A stretch of 64,000 nucleotides of DNA from Bifidobacterium sp. ESL0745 (GTDB taxonomy: Bacteria; Actinomycetota; Actinomycetes; Actinomycetales; Bifidobacteriaceae). The notes under the pieces are model-generated. The model did not search any database and was not told the DNA's origin. It saw only the letters and a list, made by a program, of their open reading frames with translations. The DNA is taken from assembly GCF_029433335.1 (NCBI RefSeq), contig NZ_JAQTHX010000001.1, positions 1 through 64,000 of the forward strand, read 5' to 3'. The position numbers and the translations under genes are program-made. Within the stretch, counting starts at the first letter, position 1. Every line of letters begins with the position of its first letter. Below are positions 18,853 through 29,500 of this stretch, in pieces.

Positions 18853-20459
18853 TGACCGACATCATGACCACCACGGCCGTCGAAAAAGCCATGTCCAGCG
18901 ATAAGCCCCTCGACCAGCAGCCCATACGCGCTTCCGTTGCCCGCGCCGCCGAACTCGCTCGTGACGCCGAAAACCACGCCCACGCCCGTCAGAGCGCCAA
19001 AGGCAAGTTCACGGCCCGCGAGCGCCTCGACCTGCTCTTCGACACCGGCACCTTCCAGGAGATCGGCCGCTTCACTGGCGGCAACATCAACAAGGGCATC
19101 GCCGGTTCCGCCGTCATCACCGGTTTCGGTGAGGTCTACGGCCGCAAGGTCGCCGTCTACGCGCAGGACTTCTCCGTGCGCGGCGGCACGCTTGGCCACG
19201 CCGAAGGCGAGAAGATCTGCCACCTGATGGATATGGCGCTTGATTTGAAGATTCCGGTCGTCGCGCTGATCGATTCGGGTGGTGCGCGCATTCAGGAAGG
19301 CGTGGAAGCGTTGACCCAGTACGGCCATATCTTCCAGAAAACCTGCGAGGCCTCCGGCTTCATCCCGCAGCTTTCGCTGATTCTCGGACCCTGCGCAGGC
19401 GGCGCGGTCTATTGCCCGGCGCTCACCGACCTGATCATCATGACCCGCCAGAATTCCAATATGTTTGTCACCGGCCCCGACGTGGTCAAATCCGTGACCG
19501 GCGAGACGATTTCCATGGAGGACCTCGGCGGCGGCAAGGTGCACAACGCGGTTTCCGGCGTCGCGCACTACTTGGGCGAGGATGAGGCCGACGCCATCGA
19601 TTACGCGCGTACGGTGCTCGCCTACCTGCCTTCCAGCTCGGATGCGCAGCCTCCGGTCTACGCCTACGCGGCCACCCGCGCCGACCTCTCCACGGCCGAG
19701 CGTTTGGGCACCATCGTGCCCGACAATGACCGCCAACCTTACGACATCAACGAGGTCATCCGCTGCATCGTCGACTACGGCGAATTCGTGCAGGTACAGG
19801 AGCTCTACGCGCGTTGCGCAGTGGTCGGTTTCGCCTGCATCGAAGGTCATCCGGTCGGCATTGTGGCGAACCAGCCCAACGAGCAGGCCGGCATTTTGGA
19901 CGTCGATTCGAGCGAGAAGATCGCCCGGTTCGTCCGGCTTTGCGATTCGTTCAACCTGCCGGTGGTCACCTTGGTGGACACCCCCGGCTACAAGCCCGGC
20001 AGTGACCAGGAGCACGCAGGCATCATCCGCCGCGGCGCCAAGGTGATCTACGCCTATGCCAACGCGCAGGTGCCGATGGTTTCGGTCGTGCTGCGCAAGG
20101 CCTTTGGCGGCGCCTACATCGTCATGGGTTCCAAGGCGATCGGTGCCGATGTCAACTACGCCTGGCCTTCCAGCCAGATCGCGGTGCTCGGCGCCGCGGG
20201 CGCGGTCAACATCATCCACCGCAAGGACCTGCACAAGGCCAAGGAGCGCGGGCAGGACGTCGAGGCGCTGCGCCAGCAGTATGTTGACCAGTACGAAAGC
20301 GAGACGTTGAACGCGAACCTTTCGCTGGAGACGGGCCAGATCGACGCGATGATCGACCCCGAGCAGACGCGCGAGGCCATCGCCGAATCCCTGCGGTTGC
20401 TGCGTGGCAAGAAGCGCGTGCGCCGTACCAGCAAGCACCATGGCAACCAGCCGATGTGA
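18852..20459 (+). CDS. accD: Acyl-CoA carboxylase beta subunit (carboxyltransferase)
   Basis: A 535-residue carboxyltransferase of the propionyl/acetyl-CoA carboxylase beta family. Visible signatures are KGKFTARERLDLLFDTGTFQEIG at the N-terminus, the oxyanion-hole regions GGARIQEGVEAL and GPCAGGAVYCPALTD, and VTLVDTPGYKPGSDQEHAGIIRRGAK with KAFGGAYIVMGSK in the second half. It transfers CO2 from carboxybiotin on the alpha subunit to acetyl-CoA. The one-base overlap with accC and the position before fas support a malonyl-CoA supply unit. The start at 18852 is fixed by the overlap. The C-terminal RGKKRVRRTSKHHGN is basic and family-typical. Confidence 0.95.
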   Translation: MTDIMTTTAVEKAMSSDKPLDQQPIRASVARAAELARDAENHAHARQSAKGKFTARERLDLLFDTGTFQEIGRFTGGNINKGIAGSAVITGFGEVYGRKVAVYAQDFSVRGGTLGHAEGEKICHLMDMALDLKIPVVALIDSGGARIQEGVEALTQYGHIFQKTCEASGFIPQLSLILGPCAGGAVYCPALTDLIIMTRQNSNMFVTGPDVVKSVTGETISMEDLGGGKVHNAVSGVAHYLGEDEADAIDYARTVLAYLPSSSDAQPPVYAYAATRADLSTAERLGTIVPDNDRQPYDINEVIRCIVDYGEFVQVQELYARCAVVGFACIEGHPVGIVANQPNEQAGILDVDSSEKIARFVRLCDSFNLPVVTLVDTPGYKPGSDQEHAGIIRRGAKVIYAYANAQVPMVSVVLRKAFGGAYIVMGSKAIGADVNYAWPSSQIAVLGAAGAVNIIHRKDLHKAKERGQDVEALRQQYVDQYESETLNANLSLETGQIDAMIDPEQTREAIAESLRLLRGKKRVRRTSKHHGNQPM

Positions 20460-20524
20460 GTTTGGACACAAAGCGCAATCCGGCGCGGGGCAGGTAAGAT
20501 AATTGCCAGCGGCCCTGCGTCGGG

Positions 20525-20552
20525 TTGACTTGAAAGTAATAGTTTTTATTTT
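20525..20552 (+). promoter_or_regulatory. Putative fas promoter
   Basis: TTGACT (20525-20530), a 16-bp spacer and TATTTT (20547-20552) lie 43 bp before the fas start. A weak GC-rich hairpin (about 20479-20526) precedes it and may separate fas from the acc genes. The palindrome seen at the accC promoter is not repeated here. Confidence 0.45.
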
Positions 20553-20594
20553 TATTTAATAACCGTAGAATTTCAACCAAATATAAGGAAGACA

Positions 20595-23500
20595 ATGACT
20601 GAAAACACCTTCTTTTTGAATCGCCTCAGTACCGAGCCGCATGCGCTCGTCTTCGGCGGTCAATCCACGCCGTGGGTCAGCTCTCTGGCCGACGAATGCA
20701 CCGACCCGACGCTGGCGGAGAAGCTCAAGGCGCACGCCGATGCTTCGGATCGCCTGCTTTCGGCGGTAAGGCCGGATCTCTTGGCCACGATGGGTGGCAC
20801 GGTCGATCTCTTTGGTTTCACGGCCAACCCCGCCAGGCTCGGCGTTGCCGCCGACGCAGCCGCCAGCGTTCCGGGCATCGCCTTGGCGCAATTGGGTGCG
20901 CTGATTGACGCGGAAGGCCTCGGCTATAGCGTTGCAGCGGCCAGGCCGATTGCGGTTCTTGGCCATTCCCAGGGCATCATCGCCGAGCACATGGTGGATG
21001 CCATCGAAGAAGCTGGCTCCATCGATGCCGCCGCTGACGCCATTGACGAGATCCTCGCCATCGCGCGCCTGATCGGTGCCGCTGGTACCCGCCAGTCCCG
21101 TCTGCTGCCGGTCTCCACGAAGTTCGGCGACGCCACCCCGATGCTTTCGGTGCGCGGTGCCACCAAGCGCCAGATCGAGGTCTTGGTAGACCGCGTAGTC
21201 AAGCCCCGCGGACCGATTGCGTTCGCCGTGACCAACGCCACCGATAATTACGTGCTTTCCGGCCATCCCGAGGATCTCGCGGCTTTTGCCGTCGAGGTCG
21301 GCAAGGAGCACCGTCGTCAGGCCAAGCTTCGCGCCGATAAGGTGCGCGGCGGCGAGGTCTTCGACCCGATCTTGGAATATCTCGAGGTCACCGTTCCCTT
21401 CCATTCCCCGCTGATGGCCGAGGCCGTCGAATCCACCGTCAACTGGGCGAAGGAATGCGGCCTTGACGCCGATCGCGCCCGCACACTGGCCAGCGAAGTG
21501 CTGGTCAACCACGTCGATTGGGCCGCACGCACCGACGCGCTTTTGAAGAGCACCGACCCCACCAAGCTGTGGATCGTGGATATGGGCCCGGGCAATACCG
21601 TTGGCAAGCTTGTGAGCGCTTTGGTGCAGGGCACCGGCGTCGGCGTGGTCGAAGCCGAAAGCGAAGAGTCTCGCGCCGCGCTTTCCACCATGGAAGACGA
21701 CCCGGTCCGTACGCAGGACTGGCGCAAGTTCGCTCCCAAGGTCATCTCCACGCCCGCAGGCGAGAAGATCCGCACCAAGTTCAGCGATTTGACCGGCAAG
21801 CCGCCGGTGCTGCTGGCCGGCATGACCCCGACCACCGTCAACGCGGACATCGTCTCCGCCGCCGCGAACGCCGGTTACTGGACCGAAATGGCCGGTGGCG
21901 GGCAGGTCACTTCGGATGTCTTCGACCGCAACATCGCCGACCTCGACAAGGAACTTGAAGAGGGCCGCACCATCGAGTTCAACGCCATGTTCATGGACCG
22001 TTACCTCTGGAACCTGCAGTTCGGCCCCGCCGGCATCGTCGCCAAGAAGCGCGCCTCCGGCACCCCGATCGACGGCGTCGTGATCTCCGCCGGCATCCCC
22101 GAGCTCGACGAGGCCAAGCAGCTTGTCGCCCAACTCAACGAGCAGGGCTTCCCGTACGTCGCGTTCAAGCCCGGTACCGTCGACCAGATTCGTCAGGTCG
22201 TGCGCATCGCCAAGGCCGTCGCCCCCGTCTCCATCATCATGGAGGTCGAAGGCGGAGCCGCAGGTGGTCACCATTCCTGGGAATCTCTCGATGTGCTGCT
22301 GATGGACACCTACGCCGACGTGCGCGCCTGCGACAACCTCGTGCTGGTCGCCGGCGGCGGTATCGGCACCCCCGACCGCGCTGCCGACTACATTTCCGGC
22401 CAGTGGTCCCGTATCTATGGCAAGCCCGATATGCCGGTGGACGGCGTCCTGATCGGCACCGCCGCGATGACGGCCAAGGAAGCCCATACCAACCCCGACG
22501 TCAAGCGCATGCTTGTCGCCACACCCGGCATCTGCGCCAAGCCCGATGATTCCGACCCGTTCGCGCCCCTGGGTGAGAACTGGGTTCCCGCCGGCGTGGT
22601 CGCCAAGGGCGGCGTCGCCAGCGGCCTGAGCCACCTGCACGCCGACATCTATGAACTGGAGAACGCCTCCGCCCGTTGCGGCCGCTTGCTCGTTCGTGTC
22701 ATGAAGCACCCGGAAGAGCTGGAAAGCCGCCGCAACGAGATCATCGAGGCCCTGAACAAGACCTCGCGTCCGTACTTCGGCGACCTCGACAAGATGACCT
22801 ACGTCCAGTGGGCGCAGCGTTTCGCCGAACTCACCTACCCGTGGGCCGACCCGACCTACGCCGACCGCTTCCTGCACTTGCTGCAGCGCGCCGAAGCCCG
22901 TGTCTGCGATCAGGAATCCGGCGAATTCGCCTCCCTGTTCACCTCGCGTGCCGACGTTGAAAACGACCCGCAGGCCGCCATCGACAAGTTGCAGCGTGCC
23001 TATCCGCGTGCCGCCGAGGTCACCGTGACCCCGACCGACGTGGCCTGGTTCCCGACGCTGATTCACGAATATCACAAGCCGGTGCCCTTCGTGCCGCAGA
23101 TCGACAACGATTTGTTGCGTTGGTGGGGCCAGGACCAGCTTTGGCAGTCCGAGGATCCGCGCTATTCCGCCGATTCTGTGCGTGCCATCCCTGGCCCGAT
23201 TTCCGTGGCTGGTATCACCACCGTCGACGAACCCGTCGGTTCCATCCTCGGCCGCTTCGAAGCCGCCGCGTTGGAACGCACCCGTGAGATCAACGGGGGA
23301 GTAGAGCCAGAGGCCGCTTACGCCGAACTTGATGCCGCTAAGACCGCCGAGGACTTCATCCGCAAGTCCCCGAACATCTCCTGGGTCGGCCACCTGATGG
23401 CCAATCCCGCCTTCGGCACCCCGAACGGCGATAAGTATTACGAAATTCGGGAAGTGGGCGACGAGGACGGCACCCAGATGTTCGACCTCGACATCCACCT

Positions 23501-26500
23501 CGACACTTTCTGGGACAACGATCCCGACGGCGGACTTTCCAAGCACGCCGTACGTGACATCGTCATCCCGCTCAACGTCAAGCCGACCGAATCCGGGCTC
23601 TTCCCGGTGGTCGACCGCGAGCGCCTGCCAAAGCACGTCTACGCGATGCTGGCCGACACCGCCGGCATCGGCAACACCGCCATCACCGGCGATGAGCTCA
23701 CGGCCATGCCACAAATCGAGGAGATGAGCGATAAGGTTGCCTTCCCCTACGGCCAGGCCCACACCAGCTACACGCTTTCCGCCAACCTCGGTTACGACCA
23801 CGAAGCCGCCACGGCCGGCAATATGCCTGGTTCCCTGAACGCCTCGCGTATCGCCCCCGACGCCTTGGTCGGCCCCGCCTGGCCTGCGATCTACACGGCG
23901 CTTGGCTCGGTTTACGTCCATGGCTACCCGGTTATCGAAGGCCTCTTAAACGCGGTGCACCTCGACCATCAGATGGAACTTGAGGTCACCGAGGACGAGC
24001 TGCTCGCCCACACCGGCGAGAAGATCGACCTGACGAGCTGGGCCGACGCCTACGCCGAGTCCGCTTCCGGCCGCATCGTCACCATCCATGTCACCCACAC
24101 CGCCATTGACGGCACCGTTCTGGCCCACGAGGTCGAGCGTTTCGCCGTGCGCGGCCGTTCCTATTCCGACGAGTTGCCGGTGGACGTGCCCGATTACGGC
24201 GACTATCTGAGCTATCGCAAAGCCCATACCGGTGCAGGCACGCCGTTCAGTGAGGAAGACGATAAGGGACTTGACCCCGTGGTGGCCACCCCGCGTCGCA
24301 TGTTGCGTCGCGTCACGCTGACCGCTCCCAGCGAGATGACCGCGTTCGCCCGCACTTCCGGCGATTTCAACCCGATCCACACCTCGCATCGTGGTGCCGC
24401 GGTTTCCGGCCTCAAAGCCCCGCTGGTGCACGGCATGTGGCTTTCCGCCGCTGCCCAGCACGTCGTGCAGGCGCGTGACGACAAGGGCGCGCATTACGAA
24501 ATTGTCGGCTGGACCTACAACATGTACGGCATGGTGCAGCTCAATGACAAGGTCGAGATTTCGGTCGAGCGCATCGGCAAACTGCGTCACGGCGGCATGA
24601 CCCTCGAGGTCACCTGCCGCATCGATGGCAACATCGTCTCCCGTGGCACCGCCGCGGTTCGCCCTCCGCGTTCCGCCTACGTCTATCCGGGCCAGGGCAT
24701 CCAGCAGCAGGGCATGGTCCTGGACGAGCGTGCCAAGTCCGCCGCTGCCCGGCAGACCTGGGAGCGGGCCGACAAGCTCACCCGCGAAAAGCTCGGCTTC
24801 TCGATCCTCGCCATCGTGCGTGACAACCCGAAGACGCTCACGGCCAACGGCGTGACCTATCATCACCCCGATGGCCTCCTGAACCTGACGCAGTTCACTC
24901 AGGTGGCGCTCGCCACCGTCGCCTACGCCCAGACCTCCCGTCTGCGCGAGGCCGGCAGCGACATCTGGCCCGCCTACTTCGCCGGCCATTCGCTGGGCGA
25001 ATACAACGCCCTGAGTTCCTTCGCCGGTATCATCCCGTTCGAGACGGTGCTCGAGCTGGTCTTCCAGCGTGGGTCGGCGATGAACAGCCTCATCGACCGG
25101 GACGAGCAGGGCCGTTCCAACTATCGTATGGCCGCCTTGCGCCCGAACCAGTTCGGCGTGGGCGACGACGGCGTGGACGATTACGTCAAGTCCGTCTCCG
25201 AAGCCAGCGGCGAGTTCCTGCAGATCGTCAACTACAACCTCTCCGGCCAGCAGTACGTCATCGCCGGAACGCTCAAGGGCCTCAAGGCCCTGCAGGCCGA
25301 TTCCGCGCGTCGCGTCAAGGAATACGGCGGCAAGCCCGCACTCATGTATGTGCCCGGCATCGACGTGCCGTTCCACTCCATGCTGCTGCGCAAGGGCGTG
25401 CCCGACTTCCGCAACAAGCTCGACACCCTGCTTCCGGCGCATATCGACTACTCGCGCCTGGTCGGCCGTTACATTCCGAACCTCGTGGCGACCCCGTTCG
25501 AAATGACGAAGGAATTCGCTCGTAAGATCGTTGACGTCGTGCCATCCACCCGTATTCAGGAAGCGCTTGACAACCCGGCGATCTGGGATTCCTACGCCGC
25601 CGACGAGCAGAAGCTCGGCCGTTTGCTCTTCACTGAGCTCCTGGCCTGGCAGTTCGCCTCCCCGGTGCGTTGGATCGAGACGCAGGCCATCATGTTCGGC
25701 GATCCGGCACAGGGTGGCCTCGGCGTGGAGAACTACGTCGAAGTCGGCCTTGGCAACCAGCCCACGCTCGCGAACCTGGCCACCAAGACCCTGCGTCTGC
25801 CTGATTTCTCGGGCAGTGAAGTTGCGGTCTACAACTTGGGCCGCGACGAGCAGCGCGTCTATATGACCGATTCGGATAGCCTGGTTCCTGATACCGATAA
25901 TGATGACGCTGACGACGTATCGGCATCGGCTTCGGCTCAGCCAGCAGCCGCCGCTTCCGCTCCGGCCGCACAAGCCGCTTCCGCTCCGGCCGCACAAGCC
26001 GCTGTCGCACCTGCCGTAGCCGCTTCGGCGCCTGCGGCACCAGCTGCCGCCGCGCCGGCCGCTCCCGTCGCAACTTCCGGCGAACGCCCTGCGGACCTGC
26101 CGTTCAAGGCCTCTGATGGCATCGCCATGCTCCTGGCCTACGCGGCTAAGGTGCGCCCCGACCAGATCGGCGACAGCGACACCACCGACACCCTGACCAA
26201 CGGCGTTTCTTCGCGCCGCAACCAGCTCTTGATGGACATCAGCTCCGAACTCGGCGTGGCATCGGTCGACGGTGCCGCCGAGGCGTCGATCACCGATCTC
26301 TATGCTTTGGTCAACAAGGTGGCCCCGAACTACAAGCCGTTCGGCCCGGTGCTTTCCGACATCGTGCGCGACCGTATTCGCGGTCTCTTCGGCGCTTCCG
26401 GCATCAAGCTTTCCCAGATCGAAAAGCGCGTCACCGATACTTGGCAGCTCGGCCAGGGCTGGGTGGACTACGTGCTCGGCACGTTGGTGCTCGAAACCCG

Positions 26501-29500
26501 CGAAGGCACGTCCTCGCGCGGTGACGACCTCGCCAGCCTCAACACTGCCCAGGTCTCCAACGCCAACGACGCCAACGCGCTGATCGACGCGGCCGTGCAG
26601 AAGGTCGCCGCCGATCATGGCATAACCGTGGCCCTACCGAGTGCTGGCGGTGCCGGCGGTTCGGTGGTCGATTCCGCAGCGCTCGATGCCTTTGCCGAGA
26701 AGGTCACCGGTGCCGACGGTGTGCTTGCCAAGACCGCCCGCTTCGTGCTTGATGAGCTCGATATCAAGGCTCCCGTCGTCGCCGAAGACGAGGACGAGGA
26801 TGCCGCCGTGGTCGAAGCCGTCGAGGCCGAGCTCGGCAGCGATTGGGGCGATCAGGTCGCCCCGCGCTTCGATGAGCGCAAGGCCCTGTTGCTCGATGAC
26901 CGTTGGGCCACCGCGCGTGAGGATCTCGCTCGTCTCTACTACAACCACGACCAGAAAGTCGCCTCACTGAGCTTCATCGGCGCAGGCCACGAGGTCGCCG
27001 ATCAGGCCACTTGGTTCGCTTCCAAAGCCGAAACCGACGGGAACACGATTCTGTCCTCCACCTTCAACCGCATCGCGGTCGAGGCACGCAGCAATGCTAA
27101 GAACGATCCGAAGGCGTCCCGCTTTGCCGGTGACGTCGCCGTGGTCACCGGCGTGGCCCCGAATTCCATCGCAGGCCAGGTCGTCGAAGGCCTGTTGGCC
27201 GGCGGTGCGACGGTGATCGCCACCTCCCACAGCTTCAAGCAGTCGGTGAAGGCTTGGGCCGAGCAGATCTACCGCGAACATGCGGTCGGCGATGCCGAGC
27301 TCTGGCTGGTTCCGGCCAACCTTTCCAGCTACCGCGACGTAGATGCCCTCGTCAAGTGGGTCGGCGGCGTGAGCAAGAAGACCACCGGCGCCACCACCAC
27401 GATCCTGAAGCCGGCCTACGAGCCGAGCCTCTTCTTCCCGTTCGCGGCACCTCCGGTGCACGGCACCATGGCCGACTCCGGCCAGCTCTTCGAATCGCAG
27501 GCACGCCTGATGCTCTGGGGCGTCGAGCGCGCGATCACCGGCTTCGCGGCCATCGGCGGCGACACCGACGTGCAGCATAAGCTCCACGTCGTCCTGCCCG
27601 GTTCCCCGAACCGCGGCGTCTTCGGCGGCGACGGTGCGTACGGCGAAGTCAAGGCCTCGTTCGATGCCATCGTCACCCGCGCACGTGCCGAGAAGGATTG
27701 GTCCGGCAGGGTCACCTTCGCTCACCCGCTGATTGGCTGGGTGCGTGGCACCGGCCTGATGGGTGGCAACGATCCACTGGTCGACGTGGTCGAACGCCAT
27801 GGCATCCGTACCTATTCCACCGAAGAGATCGCGCAGCAACTGCTCGACCTGGCCGATGCCAGTGCCCGCAAGGAGGCTGAAAAGGCCCCGCTTCGCGCCG
27901 ATCTGACCGGTGGCTTGGGCAGCGAGCCCATTGACATCACCGCGCTTCGCGCCGAAGCCGAGGCCGACAAGGCCAATTCCGCCGCGGCAAGCGCCGACGA
28001 GAACGCCGAGACCGGCGATGTCAGCGCCAAGAACAAGGACGGCAAGGCGACGCTCATCAAGGCGCTGCCCACCCCGAACCCGCCGCGTCAGGCCGAGGTC
28101 GACTTGGCTGATTGGCGCAACGTGACCGTCAAGCCCGAAGACCAGATCGTCATCGTCTCCATCGGCGAGCTGGGTCCGTGGGGCTCCGGCCGCACCCGCA
28201 GCGAGGCCGAGCTTGGCATCCACCCAGACGGCAGCGTTGATCTCTCCGCAGGAGCGGTGCTCGAGCTGGCCTGGAACATGGGCCTGGTCACTTGGCAGGA
28301 CAGCCCGAAGGCCGGCTGGTACGATGCCGACGGCAATCTCGTGCCTGAAGAGGACATCGCCGAGCGTTATCACGACGAGGTCGTGGCCCGCTCCGGCCTG
28401 CGTCCATTCGACAACGGCATGGGCAGCGGCGACTATCAGAACGACACCGCCAGCGGCGAAGTGGAGATCTACCTCGACCACGAGGTCACCTTCAATGTGC
28501 CGAGCGAAGAAGTCGCGCAGCAGTACGTCGTCATGGACGCCGAGCACACCACGGTCGCCCAGGATGAGGAATCCGGCGAGTGGAGCGTCACCCGCGAGCC
28601 TGGTTCGATGATTCGCGTGCCCAAGCGCTTCGCGATGACCCGCACCGTCGGCGGCCAGTTCCCGAAGGGCTTCGATCCGGTCAAGTGGGGCATTCCGGCC
28701 TCCATGGTCGGCGAGGTTGACGAGATTGCTCTGTGGAACATCGTCACCACGGTCGACGCCTACCTTTCCGCGGGCTTCAGCCCCTCTGAGGTTCTGCAGA
28801 CGATTCATCCTTCGATGGTCGCCTCCACGCAAGGCACCGGTTTCGGCGGCATGGCCAGCATGCGCAAGCTCTATCTCGACCGCTTCCTGGGTCACGAGAT
28901 CCCGACCGACATTTTGCAGGAAGCCCTGCCGAACGTCGTCGCCGCGCATGTCATGCAGTCCTACATCGGCGGCTACGGCAACATGGTCCAGCCGGTTTCG
29001 GCCTGCGCCACCGCCGCGGTCTCGCTGGAAGAGGGCGTCGACAAGATCGCCTTGCACAAGGCTGACTTCGTGGTCACCGGCGCGATCGACGATATCGGCG
29101 TGGATTCGGTGATCGGCTTCGGCAACATGGGTGCCACCGCCGACGCGAACGTGATGTATGGCAAGGGCATCTCCGACCGCTTCTTCTCCCGTTCCAACGA
29201 CCGTCGCCGTGACGGCTTCGTGGAGTCCGAGGGCGGCGGCACGATGCTCGTCACCCGTGGCGATATCGCGCTGAAGATGGGTCTGCCGGTGGCGGCCGTG
29301 GTCGGTTACGTCCACAGCTTCGCCGACGGCGCGCACACCTCGATCCCGGCTCCGGGCCTTGGCGCTCTGGCCGCGGCTCAGGGTGGTAAGAGCTCCCAGC
29401 TGGTCCGCCAGTTGGCACCTCTCGGCGTCACCCCCGACGACATCGCCGTGGTATCCAAGCACGATACGTCCACCAACGCCAACGATTCCAACGAATCCGA